Shown: piece by piece, positions 26,647 through 34,096 of the stretch
Numbering within the stretch: position 1 is the first letter of the stretch
How the letters are laid out: each line of letters opens with the position of its first letter
Assembly (NCBI GenBank): GCA_018262775.1
Contig: JADFDU010000017.1
Coordinates: 1-43,950 of the forward strand
Direction: 5' to 3'
DNA length: 43,950 nucleotides
From: Rhodocyclaceae bacterium
GTDB lineage: Bacteria; Pseudomonadota; Gammaproteobacteria; Burkholderiales; Rhodocyclaceae
Program-made: the position numbers and the translations under genes
The notes under the pieces: model-generated
The model's database searches: none
Told to the model about the DNA's origin: nothing
Seen by the model: the letters and a program-made list of their open reading frames with translations, nothing else

Positions 26647-27948
26647 ATGACGAGTGGCTCACCCAGCCTCCTCGAGCGCTTGCGCACCGCCGGCATCGAT
26701 CCTAGCGACAGCGAAGATCTGCGCCTGAACAAGTCGCTGCTGATGTTCGCCACGGGCCTGGCCAGCGTCGCCTCGATGCTGTGGCTCGTCATCTACTGGA
26801 GCCTCGGCCCGCAGTTGTCGTCGACGCTGCCCTTCGTTTTCCAGATCCTGCTGGCGACCAATCTGGCGGTCTACATCAAGTGGGGCAACTTCGATTTCTT
26901 CCGCCTCAGCCAGCTGGCGCTGTTCCTCTTCTTCCCCTTCGTCGTGCAGTGGAGCATCGGCAACTTCATCACGGCCAGCGGCATCACCATCTGGGGCCTG
27001 CTGGCGCCCGTCGGCGCGATCCTGTTCTTCGGCACACGCGAGGCTTTCGGCTGGTTCATCGCCTATCTCTTTCTGCTGGCGATGTCGGGCTTTTTCGATT
27101 TCCACCTGGCCTCGATGGAAATCCAGACGAAGCAGCAGATTCCCGTCAAGACGGCGGTGGTTTTCTTCGCCCTCAACTTCGCCGCGGTGTCCACCATCGT
27201 TTTCCTGCTGCTGCGCTTTGCCACCATCGAAAAACTGAAGGCGCAGATGCGGCTGACGGAAACCCACCGCCTGCTGCAAATCGAGCAGGAACGCTCCGAA
27301 CGCCTGCTGCTCAACATCCTCCCCGGTTCGGTGGCGGAGCGGCTGAAAAACAGCAATCAGACCATTGCCGACGGCTTTGCCGACGTGACGGTAATGTTCG
27401 CCGACATCGTCAACTTCACCCAGGTCGCCGAGGGCATGGCGCCGACCCAGGTGTTCACGATGCTGAACCGGATATTCTCATCCTTCGACGAGATGGCTGA
27501 GCGCTTCGGTCTGGAGAAGATCAAGACGATCGGCGACGCCTACATGGTGGCAGGCGGCCTCAACGACGGCCAGGAAGACTACTCGGACGCCATTGCCGAC
27601 ATGGCGCTGGCCATGCGTGAATTGCTGCGCCGCGACTTCACGGTGAACGAAGCCCACCTGGAGGTGCGCATCGGCATCGGCACCGGCCCGGTGGTGGCCG
27701 GCGTGCTCGGCAAGAAGAAGTTCATCTACGACCTGTGGGGCGACACGGTCAACGTCGCCAGCCGCATCACTTCAGAGGGCGTGCCCGGCATGATCCAGGT
27801 GGACGGCATCACCTGGCGCCGCCTGAAGGATCGCTTCGACTTTCACGAGCCGCAGACGATCTACCTCAAGGGCAAGGGCAACATGGAAGTGCATCGCATG
27901 ATCGGCCGCAAGCCGGCCGGGCAGGAAGCGTTCGCCGGCGCGGCTTAA
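26647..27948 (+). CDS. Membrane-bound class III adenylate cyclase
   Basis: This 433-residue protein makes cAMP from ATP. The N-terminal half has about six hydrophobic segments (residues 30–195), followed by a signalling helix with TETHRLLQIEQERSERLLLNILP. The cyclase domain has the metal-binding aspartates in VMFADIVNFT near 250 and KTIGDAYMVAGG near 295, and the transition-state Asn/Arg in LWGDTVNVASR near 363. The lysine in EKIKTIGDAY and the aspartate in LWGD are the adenine-selecting pair, so it should be adenylate rather than guanylate cyclase. The ATG at 26647 has GGAG six bases upstream. The frame is open 16 codons earlier but without a ribosome site. It follows the pilin by 114 bases with no terminator seen between. 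Confidence 0.92.
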   Translation: MTSGSPSLLERLRTAGIDPSDSEDLRLNKSLLMFATGLASVASMLWLVIYWSLGPQLSSTLPFVFQILLATNLAVYIKWGNFDFFRLSQLALFLFFPFVVQWSIGNFITASGITIWGLLAPVGAILFFGTREAFGWFIAYLFLLAMSGFFDFHLASMEIQTKQQIPVKTAVVFFALNFAAVSTIVFLLLRFATIEKLKAQMRLTETHRLLQIEQERSERLLLNILPGSVAERLKNSNQTIADGFADVTVMFADIVNFTQVAEGMAPTQVFTMLNRIFSSFDEMAERFGLEKIKTIGDAYMVAGGLNDGQEDYSDAIADMALAMRELLRRDFTVNEAHLEVRIGIGTGPVVAGVLGKKKFIYDLWGDTVNVASRITSEGVPGMIQVDGITWRRLKDRFDFHEPQTIYLKGKGNMEVHRMIGRKPAGQEAFAGAA

Positions 27949-28074
27949 GGAAACGCTGAACAAGTTGATTCCGCTCATGGTTCGACAAACTCACCACGAA
28001 CGGAATCAACAAATTGCCGTTCGTCCTGAGCTTGTCGAAGGAAGCTTGTCGAAGGACTTGTCCAGTGTTTTCCT
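27948..28074 (+). repeat. 127-bp MITE-like element, copy B
   Basis: This is a relative of copy A with ends AGGAAACGCTGAACAAGT and ACTTGTCCAGTGTTTTCCT. It carries an internal 14-base duplication (AGCTTGTCGAAGGA). It fills the whole gap between two convergent genes. Its first base is the last base of the cyclase stop codon, and its last two bases are part of the kinase stop codon. Confidence 0.85.
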
Positions 28075-29791
28075 AAGCTGCTGCCGGTTCTGCCGCTTTC
28101 CGCTCGAGCACAAAGCACACCCGCCCCGCCTCGTTACTGGCGATCTTCAGTTCGTAAGCGTAAAACTCGGCATGCCGGGCCGCCTGGTAGAGGCCGATGC
28201 CCAGCCCCACCTTCGACACGATGGGCGCGCGGAACAGGTTCTGCGCCACTTCGGCGGGGATCGCCGCTCCGTCGTCGCACACCTTGAGCGCCGGGCCGTC
28301 CTGCACCTGGAACGCTATGCTGACTTGCAGGGCCGGGGCTTCGCTGCGCTTGGACAGGGCGTTCTCCAGCAGGTTTTCCGCTGCGCTATTGAAGAGCGTG
28401 ACGGGAATCTCCAGGCCGCCCTCAATGCTTTCCGGCGAGAACAGGACACCTGACTGGGCATAGCGGGCCTGCAAGCCCGCCCACCACTGGGCGGCGGGCA
28501 GGAATTGCGCCCCTTCCAGTTCGGGTCGCCGCAGCTTGTCCAGCGTCTGCTGCAGCCGCTGCGAGATGGCCGGCAGCTGGCGCCGCAGCAGGGCCTGGTA
28601 CTGCGCCGAAGGCGTATCCCCCTCGCTGGCTGCCGCCAGGCACAGGGCATTGAGCGATTGCAGGAGGTTCTTCACGTCGTGCGTCAGGCGCGCGCCGGTC
28701 TGGTGGATGGCCTTGACATAGCTGAGTTGCTGCAATTCCTGGGCGCGCAGCTTCGCTTCGTAGAATTCTCCCAGCAGTTGCACCAGCAGGTCGAAATGCC
28801 AGGTGAGCGCCGGACTGAGAGGCTGCTGGGAATGAATGGCAAGCGTCAGCAACCCATGCTGAAACTCTCCGCGCTGCCCTTCGCGCCGCCCCGATTCGCC
28901 CGCTACGCCCGGCGCACGCCATTCGCAGCCATTGACCCACGGCAGGCGGATCAGGCTTTCCAGGGATCGAGCGAGGAACTTGTCCGGCTGATCTTCCCGC
29001 TGCAGGGTGTCGGCCAGTTCATGCAGCCAGCGTTCGAAGGGCAAGCCCAGCGACATCAGATAGCGGGAAAAGAGCATGCCGAGGCCGGCAAAACCGAGCC
29101 GCGGATTCCATGCCCAGGCAAGCAGCAGCAATACCACGGAGAGGACGATCATCGTCACGAAGAGCGATTCGAAGTAGCCGCGATTGATCAGCAGCATGGC
29201 GGAAATGCTGCCCAGCACCAGCACCGCCAGGAGGAGGAAGATGAAGGCGCTGTAGACGAAATCGACCACCTCCGCCTCGCTTTCCACTTCCTGCCCGACC
29301 GGCAGGAGCGCCATCACGGGGAAAAGCGCCGGCAGCACGTACTTCGCCAGGAACACATACTCGCCCGAGAGCACAAGGGAACTGGGCAGCACCTGCGGCA
29401 CCAGCACGAAAAGCAGCACGCTGATGAGGTAGGTCAGCACCAGCAGGTAGAAGAGCTTCGCGGTCCGCCCGCTAAAGAAGAACACCTTGCCGCCGATGAT
29501 GCCTGCGAGCGCCATCACCCAGCCGATGAGCATCCAGTTGCTGGCCCACCAGGTGGCGATGGCCACCAGACTGGCAATCACCAGCAGCTGCAGCGCGCTC
29601 AGGCGCTGCTCGGCGCGCACAAAAGGCTGCCAGAGGATGAACAGGCCGATATGCACCACCAGCAGGGTGCGGCCGACGCCACTGTGGATGCCCTGCAACA
29701 GCAGCAGGTGCAATAGTCCGAGGAGCCCAAGCAGCACCCAGCGGCGCTGGCTGTGCGTTAAATGGGCAAAGGTGGAAATACCCAGGGTCAT
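28073..29791 (-). CDS. Multi-pass membrane sensor histidine kinase
   Basis: This 572-residue kinase has about eight hydrophobic segments in residues 15–245, then a GAF-like region with no obvious ligand motif. The kinase core has the phospho-acceptor H-box ARLTHDVKNLLQSLN near residue 370, the N-box NSAAENLLENALSKR and the G-box VGLGIGLYQAARHAE near 530. The HDVKN box is the type seen in PrsK-like kinases rather than the HELRTP type. It is divergent from the pilin at 29951 and is likely the sensor for the sigma-54 regulator at 9731, PilS-like in role (inference). Start uncertain: ATG at 29791 or GTG at 29809, neither with a clear ribosome site. Confidence 0.88.
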   Translation of the reverse strand: MTLGISTFAHLTHSQRRWVLLGLLGLLHLLLLQGIHSGVGRTLLVVHIGLFILWQPFVRAEQRLSALQLLVIASLVAIATWWASNWMLIGWVMALAGIIGGKVFFFSGRTAKLFYLLVLTYLISVLLFVLVPQVLPSSLVLSGEYVFLAKYVLPALFPVMALLPVGQEVESEAEVVDFVYSAFIFLLLAVLVLGSISAMLLINRGYFESLFVTMIVLSVVLLLLAWAWNPRLGFAGLGMLFSRYLMSLGLPFERWLHELADTLQREDQPDKFLARSLESLIRLPWVNGCEWRAPGVAGESGRREGQRGEFQHGLLTLAIHSQQPLSPALTWHFDLLVQLLGEFYEAKLRAQELQQLSYVKAIHQTGARLTHDVKNLLQSLNALCLAAASEGDTPSAQYQALLRRQLPAISQRLQQTLDKLRRPELEGAQFLPAAQWWAGLQARYAQSGVLFSPESIEGGLEIPVTLFNSAAENLLENALSKRSEAPALQVSIAFQVQDGPALKVCDDGAAIPAEVAQNLFRAPIVSKVGLGIGLYQAARHAEFYAYELKIASNEAGRVCFVLERKAAEPAAA

Positions 29792-29810
29792 GGCGGGTTT
29801 TGACGGCACG

Positions 29811-29836
29811 GTGACAGTATTGTCGAAAGACCGACA
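29811..29836 (+). promoter_or_regulatory. TGTC/GACA box cluster upstream of the pilin sigma-54 promoter
   Basis: GACA (29813–29816), TGTCG (29821–29825) and CGACA (29832–29836) form two nested inverted pairs, one being TGTCG-N6-CGACA. The cluster is centred about 90 bases upstream of the inferred transcription start, a typical distance for an enhancer bound by an NtrC/PilR-type activator. PilR of Pseudomonas is known to use TGTC-containing sites. Binding by the local regulator is inference. Confidence 0.5.
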
Positions 29837-29889
29837 GTTTTCCGTGAAATATTCCCTGTTTGAGTATGAAAATGCATGCTAAAGCGCGC

Positions 29890-29905
29890 TGGCATTCAAA
29901 TTGCT
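29890..29905 (+). promoter_or_regulatory. Sigma-54 (–24/–12) promoter of the pilin gene
   Basis: TGGCATTCAAATTGCT has GG and GC exactly ten bases apart and matches the RpoN consensus TGGCAY-N5-TTGCW at every informative position. The start of transcription should be about 12 bases further on, leaving a short leader before the GTG at 29951. Confidence 0.85.
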
Positions 29906-29950
29906 AGTAGAGGGGCGTAGTTAGTGATTGTCCTTACTCAGGAGAATAGC

Positions 29951-30634
29951 GTGAGACAGAAACAGATGGGCTTCACCCTCGTCGAAATCGCCATCGTGCT
30001 GGTGATTATCGGCCTCTTGCTCGGCGGCGTGTTGAAGGGCCAGGAACTGGTCAATAGTGCGAAAGTGAAGAATATCGCCAACGACTTCCGAAGCATCGCC
30101 ACCTTCGTATATGCCTATCAGGACAAGTACAGGGCATTGCCAGGAGACGACCCTCAGGTAGTGGCGCATGTTGGCTTGACTGCCACTGCAAATGGCACAC
30201 CCTGTAGTGCCAACCCTAGTCCTTGCGCTGGCGATGCGCGAATCAATGGTGCCTGGAATGCGACTGCAACTACTGAAAGCTTCTTATTCTGGCAGCACGT
30301 TCGCATGGCAAACCTGGCAAGTGGCACAACCGTCACGACAGATCCGGAATACCTGCCGCGCAATGCCGATGGCGGCCCACTTGGCGTGACGGGAGATCCG
30401 ATTTCAACCGATACTCCCAATCCTTGGCCAGCCAACTTCTATGTTTGCTCAGCAGGCATTCAGGGGCGCTTCGCCAGGCAAATCGACACGACCATTGATG
30501 ATGGCAATACGACAACCGGTACAGTACGGGTCTTGGGGGCTCAAGCAGGAGGCACCCTGGCGACAACGGCAACCTTCTATGCTGTAACACCGGCTGACGA
30601 TGCAACGCTATATACGGTCTGCGTCGCAAACTGA
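29951..30634 (+). CDS. Type IV pilin-like protein under sigma-54 control
   Basis: This 227-residue prepilin has a short type IVa leader, MRQKQMG, then FTLVEIAIVLVIIGLLLGGVLKGQE with glutamate at +5. The head begins VKNIANDFRSIATFVYAYQDKYRALPGDD, a pattern of major-type pilins and pseudopilins. It has cysteines in GTPCSANPSPCAGD, a Thr-rich C-terminal half and a final YTVCVAN, so a C-terminal disulfide is likely. The GTG start has AGGAG six bases upstream; an upstream extension of the frame is not needed. It has its own sigma-54 promoter and a strong terminator, so it is a single-gene transcript. This fits the main pilus subunit of the locus. Confidence 0.9.
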   Translation: MRQKQMGFTLVEIAIVLVIIGLLLGGVLKGQELVNSAKVKNIANDFRSIATFVYAYQDKYRALPGDDPQVVAHVGLTATANGTPCSANPSPCAGDARINGAWNATATTESFLFWQHVRMANLASGTTVTTDPEYLPRNADGGPLGVTGDPISTDTPNPWPANFYVCSAGIQGRFARQIDTTIDDGNTTTGTVRVLGAQAGGTLATTATFYAVTPADDATLYTVCVAN

Positions 30635-30656
30635 TCACAACACAACACTCTGTAAT

Positions 30657-30689
30657 AAAAACCGGGCCTAGCCCCGGTTTTTATTTTTT
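30657..30689 (+). terminator. Rho-independent terminator after the pilin
   Basis: A 10-bp perfect stem, AAAAACCGGG with CCCGGTTTTT, around a 6-base loop, followed by ATTTTTT. It lies 22 bases after the pilin stop. Confidence 0.92.
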
Positions 30690-30700
30690 CAGCTCCAGAA

Positions 30701-30724
30701 AAGTCAGTCCCCGCAGGACGGCGA
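30701..30724 (+). repeat. Dispersed AAGTCAGTCCC repeat, copy 5
   Basis: AAGTCAGTCCCCGCAGGACG followed by GCGA, with the hairpin GTCC-CCGCA-GGAC. It lies directly after the pilin terminator. Confidence 0.85.
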
Positions 30725-30795
30725 CCCCTCCCCCTTCGGCAGCCGCTTCTCCGCCGCCAGCCCTTGAAACCCAGGAAACCCACGACTGTTCAAGC

Positions 30796-30840
30796 CGGTT
30801 TCCGTCAAACCTCACCCTTGATCTGTATCGACGGAAACCG
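30796..30840. repeat. 11-bp inverted repeat downstream of the nucleotidyltransferase gene
   Basis: CGGTTTCCGTC (30796–30806) and GACGGAAACCG (30830–30840) are perfect inverted arms 23 bases apart. The outer flanks GTTCA and TGAAC extend the symmetry. It ends 18 bases before the gene's stop codon. No T-run follows on either strand, so it is not a standard terminator. It could be a recombination or insertion boundary. Confidence 0.6.
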
Positions 30841-30858
30841 CTGAACGGGTACCCGCCA

Positions 30859-31905
30859 CTATTCGGCACGTCCATTACGAGTCGATAAGCACGCGCTCAG
30901 CACCCGATTGAGTTCCAGAGGGATATCCAATCGTTTACTGAGAATTCTGTTTAGGGGTTTGATGGCTTTCGCCATGGAGATGGGCGCTTCGGAGAAGGCA
31001 AGCTCCAGCGCCCGAGGATCGTGCTCCAACAACGCAGCGGCCAGAACCAGGGCCTGTTGCCGATCCTTTTCTGCCTTTTCCGGGAAGCCGCGCCGTTGCG
31101 TGCTCGAGTAGAGCTTGTGCCAGACGAGTCGTGCCGCCTGCGGCAGGCGGACTGGTATGCAATGCCCCCCCGCGAGCATCGCGCCAGGCTCGGGCGCGTC
31201 CAGCAAATAGTCGTAATACGGTACAGCCTGAGCCGCCCACGCCAATTCCGGCACGCGAATAACCGTGCCCAGCCGTTTTCCGGGGGCAAGGACGTCGACG
31301 CGCAATGCCTGAACTCCCGGAAGCTTTACGGATATTGAGTGTGCTGAAGACGACAATCCCGGAACTGCCGAAAATGGCAGCCCTGTTGCCTGCATGGTCG
31401 CAAGAAAAGAGAGCGACGACGCCAGCTTGAGCTGCTGCCTGCGTGCCAAGTCGATATCCAGGGTACGTGCACTAATGGCGATCGCGCCAAGTTCGTTGAG
31501 CCAAGCCACATAGCCCAGCGTACCCACGAGCACGAGTCCCGCTTCGAATGCCCCTTGATTGTGCAGTTCAACCAAGACTCGGGCCGTCGTCTTGTCTGCC
31601 ACCTGGAACCCGAGCTTGCGAAGGGCCGATACCTGGGACGAGGACCATTCGGCGAAAGCCATCCTGTCGCGCATTGACTGCAACGCCTTTGCGTCGCCAT
31701 CTTTGCAAACCAGTTCTTCGGATTGCTTGCCGGGAACAGAATAGAAAACTCGGTACCAGTACGGATAGCCGCTTCCCTTGCGCAGAGCAAGCGTGCCCGG
31801 TGTCCCCGGCAGCAGGATGCCGGTTGCCAGCGTCCGCTCCTTGAGTTCCGCATACTGAGTGCGAAAAGCAAGTTCGTGCTCTCGATACAATCCTGTTTTG
31901 CTCAT
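30859..31905 (-). CDS. GSU2403-like nucleotidyltransferase-fold protein
   Basis: This 348-residue protein resembles the GSU2403 family. It has an N-terminal region with YWYRVFYSVPGKQSEELV, then VLVGTLGYVAWLNELGAI followed by a TLDIDLAR acidic motif like the Asp-x-Asp metal site of nucleotidyltransferases. The rest is helical. No biochemical function is established for this family to my knowledge; some members neighbour regulators or defence genes. It stands alone here, with no recognisable antitoxin next to it. Its promoter region is packed with TTACCCAA inverted repeats, one of which starts 4 bases upstream of the ATG, so tight regulation is likely. Its surroundings (repeats on both sides) suggest an acquired gene. 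Confidence 0.65.
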   Translation of the reverse strand: MSKTGLYREHELAFRTQYAELKERTLATGILLPGTPGTLALRKGSGYPYWYRVFYSVPGKQSEELVCKDGDAKALQSMRDRMAFAEWSSSQVSALRKLGFQVADKTTARVLVELHNQGAFEAGLVLVGTLGYVAWLNELGAIAISARTLDIDLARRQQLKLASSLSFLATMQATGLPFSAVPGLSSSAHSISVKLPGVQALRVDVLAPGKRLGTVIRVPELAWAAQAVPYYDYLLDAPEPGAMLAGGHCIPVRLPQAARLVWHKLYSSTQRRGFPEKAEKDRQQALVLAAALLEHDPRALELAFSEAPISMAKAIKPLNRILSKRLDIPLELNRVLSACLSTRNGRAE

Positions 31906-31908
31906 GAG

Positions 31909-31990
31909 TTACCCAATAATTCTATATTTCGTTGGGTAATTCTAACTCGATATTCGATTTACCCAATAAAAAGAAAGATTATTGGGTAAA
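31909..31990. promoter_or_regulatory. Two TTACCCAA/TTGGGTAA inverted repeats, candidate operators
   Basis: First pair: TTACCCAA (31909–31916) and TTGGGTAA (31932–31939), 15 bases apart. Second pair: a perfect 12-bp arm TTTACCCAATAA (31958–31969) and TTATTGGGTAAA (31979–31990), 9 bases apart. Four half sites of the same motif alternate in orientation across 82 AT-rich bases immediately upstream of the nucleotidyltransferase start. A TATAGAAT on the minus strand between the two left half sites could be a –10 box. The layout is that of an operator array. Confidence 0.75.
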
Positions 31991-32035
31991 TTACCTTTCT
32001 GTCCGCCTGCTGAACGCAGGCGAGACTGCCTGGAA

Positions 32036-34003
32036 TTACCCCTTCAACAGCCGACTCTCCCCCGCCGCCAACCCCTCCGGCACGCCTTGCAGCACGGCCA
32101 CGTCGCCCGCTTCGAAGCGCGCTTCCGGCGACGGACTGAAGGCGCGGATGCCGCGGCGGCGGATGAGGGACACCGTGATGTTGAAGCGCTCCAGCCCGAG
32201 TTCTTCAATGGTCCGCCCGATGCCGTAGGCGCCGGGGTTCAGGACGACCGAATGCAGGCGCGGCTGCCAGGCTTCGTCGAGGTCGTCGGCAGCGTCGCTG
32301 GCGCCATGGAAGAAGCCGCGCAGTAATTCGTAGCGCTGCTCGCGCACCTCGCGAAAGCGCTTGACGACGCGATTGATGGGTACACCCAGCAGCACCAGCG
32401 CATGCGAGGCAAGCATGATGCTCGATTCCAGCGTCTCCGGCACCACCTCGGCCGCGCCGGCCTGCGTCAGGCGGTCGAAGTCGCTCTCGTCGGCCGCGCG
32501 CACCACCACCGGCAGTTCGGGCCGCAACTCACGCACCAGCGCCAGCACGCGCAGGGCCGAGGCCGGGTCGGCATAGGAGACGATGAGCACGCTGGCGCGC
32601 ATCAGCCCGGCAGCCACCAGCGTCTCGCGCCGGCCCGCGTCGCCATACACCACGGTGTCGCCGGCGCTGGCGGCCTCACGCACGCGCTCCGGATCGAGAT
32701 CGAGGGCGACATAGGAAACGTCCTCCTTCTCCATGAAACGCGCCAGGTACTGGCCACTACGGCCGTAGCCGCAGATGATGGCGTGCTTCTCCGTAGACAT
32801 CGAACGCGCCGCGATCTGCGTCAATTCCGCCGCGCGCATCATCCATTCAGAGGCGCTGAAGCGCATGACGATTTTCTCGCTGTACTGGGCGATGAGCGGT
32901 GCCAGCAGCATGGAGAGCACCAATGCAGCCAACACCACCTGCAGCGTGGCACCCGGCAGCAGAGGCAGATCCTTGATGTGGGCGATCAGGACGAAACCGA
33001 ACTCACCACCGGCGCACAGCCACAAGCCGGTGCGTATGGATGTGCCCGGCTGGGCGCCAAAGGCACGCAACAGACCGGCGATGACGACAAACTTGCCTAA
33101 CAGCAGCAGCAGCAGCAGGCTGGCAACCCAGGGAAATTGGCTGGCAATCACGCCGACGTCGAGGAACATGCCGACGGTGATGAAGAACAGCCCGAGCAAC
33201 ACGTCGCGGAAGGGCTTGATGTCCTCTTCCACCTGGTAGCGGTACTCCGTCTCGGAAATCAGCATGCCTGCAAGAAAGGCGCCCAGCGCCAGCGACAGCC
33301 CCGCCAGTTCGGTGAGGTAGGCCAGGCCGAGCGTGATCAGCAGCACGTTGAGCATGAATAGTTCTGCCGAGCGCCGCCGCGCCACGATGTGGAACCAGCC
33401 GCGCATGAGGCGCTGACCGAAAAAAAGGATCAACGACAGCACCACGGCTGCCTTCAGCGCCGCCACCGCCAACGTCTGCGCCATCACCTCCGGCGCCTGC
33501 GACAGCGCCGGCACGATGATCAGGAGCAGCACCACCGCCAGGTCCTGGAACAGCAGGATGCCGATGATCTCACGGCCGTGCCTGGACTCGAGCTGCATGC
33601 GCTCTGCCAGCATCTTGACGACGAGCGCGGTGGACGACATCGCCAGGATGCCGCCCAGCGCAATGCCGGCCTGCCAGGACAAGCCCGCCAGCAAGGCGAC
33701 CGGGATGTTGATGGCAATGGTCACAGCGACCTGCGCCAGGCCGATGCCGAACACTGTGCGCTTCATGCTGTAGAGGCGCGCCAACGAAAATTCCAGGCCG
33801 ATGGAGAACATCAGGAAGACGACGCCGAATTCAGCCAGGTAATGTGCCGCCTCGGAATCCGGGATCAGGTCGAGCGCGTGGGGACCGATGGCCACGCCGA
33901 CCAGCAAGTAGCCCAGCACCGGCGGCAGGTTGAGCGAACGGAACACCACGACCACGAACACCGCGGAAGCGAGCAGGACAAGAACGAGCTGCAGTGTGGT
34001 CAT
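32036..34003 (-). CDS. KefB/CPA2-type monovalent cation:proton antiporter
   Basis: This 655-residue protein has an N-terminal CPA2 antiporter domain of about 12 membrane segments, including NLPPVLGYLLVGVAIGPH, FGVVFLMFSIGLEFSL, ILLFQDLAVVLLLI and GAFLAGMLISETEYRYQVEEDIKPFRDVLLGLFF. From about residue 404 comes a TrkA-N/RCK nucleotide-binding domain (IICGYGRSGQYLARF). A TrkA-C-like domain (from about 565) closes it with NPGAYGIGRTIEEL. It should move K+ or another cation in exchange for protons under nucleotide or thiol control. I took the ATG at 34003. The frame is open 121 codons further, but it crosses the tandem repeat and the antisense side of kdsD. Adjacency to kdsD is common in betaproteobacteria. 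Confidence 0.9.
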   Translation of the reverse strand: MTTLQLVLVLLASAVFVVVVFRSLNLPPVLGYLLVGVAIGPHALDLIPDSEAAHYLAEFGVVFLMFSIGLEFSLARLYSMKRTVFGIGLAQVAVTIAINIPVALLAGLSWQAGIALGGILAMSSTALVVKMLAERMQLESRHGREIIGILLFQDLAVVLLLIIVPALSQAPEVMAQTLAVAALKAAVVLSLILFFGQRLMRGWFHIVARRRSAELFMLNVLLITLGLAYLTELAGLSLALGAFLAGMLISETEYRYQVEEDIKPFRDVLLGLFFITVGMFLDVGVIASQFPWVASLLLLLLLGKFVVIAGLLRAFGAQPGTSIRTGLWLCAGGEFGFVLIAHIKDLPLLPGATLQVVLAALVLSMLLAPLIAQYSEKIVMRFSASEWMMRAAELTQIAARSMSTEKHAIICGYGRSGQYLARFMEKEDVSYVALDLDPERVREAASAGDTVVYGDAGRRETLVAAGLMRASVLIVSYADPASALRVLALVRELRPELPVVVRAADESDFDRLTQAGAAEVVPETLESSIMLASHALVLLGVPINRVVKRFREVREQRYELLRGFFHGASDAADDLDEAWQPRLHSVVLNPGAYGIGRTIEELGLERFNITVSLIRRRGIRAFSPSPEARFEAGDVAVLQGVPEGLAAGESRLLKG

Positions 34004-34011
34004 GGATGCAG

Positions 34012-34051
34012 GGTATAAAGGTATGAGGGTATGAGGGTATGAGGGTATGCT
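34012..34051. repeat. 8-bp tandem repeat between kefB-like gene and kdsD
   Basis: Five units: GGTATAAA, three exact GGTATGAG, and GGTATGCT. They lie in the 93-base divergent gap, 9 bases from the antiporter start and 13 bases upstream of a candidate kdsD –10 box. Slippage here would change promoter geometry rather than a coding frame. Confidence 0.85.
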
Positions 34052-34060
34052 GAAGTAGTT

Positions 34061-34069
34061 TGGTATACT
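34061..34069 (+). promoter_or_regulatory. Extended –10 promoter candidate for kdsD
   Basis: TGGTATACT fits an extended –10 (TGN plus TATACT), 27 bases before the kdsD ATG. The matching –35 position falls in the tandem repeat (GAGGGT/AGGGTA) and is weak. Confidence 0.4.
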
Positions 34070-34096
34070 TTCCACTAGTCTAATCAAATCGCATTC

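Noticed and set aside
30859..31905. Type IV AbiE-like toxin–antitoxin system
   Set aside because: The nucleotidyltransferase fold and operator array invite this idea. However, no AbiEi-like antitoxin gene is next to it and the sequence fits the GSU2403 family better.
31932..32228. Small plus-strand gene between the nucleotidyltransferase and the antiporter
   Set aside because: Most of it is antisense to the antiporter's 3' end, it has no ribosome site and its composition is that of a shadow frame.
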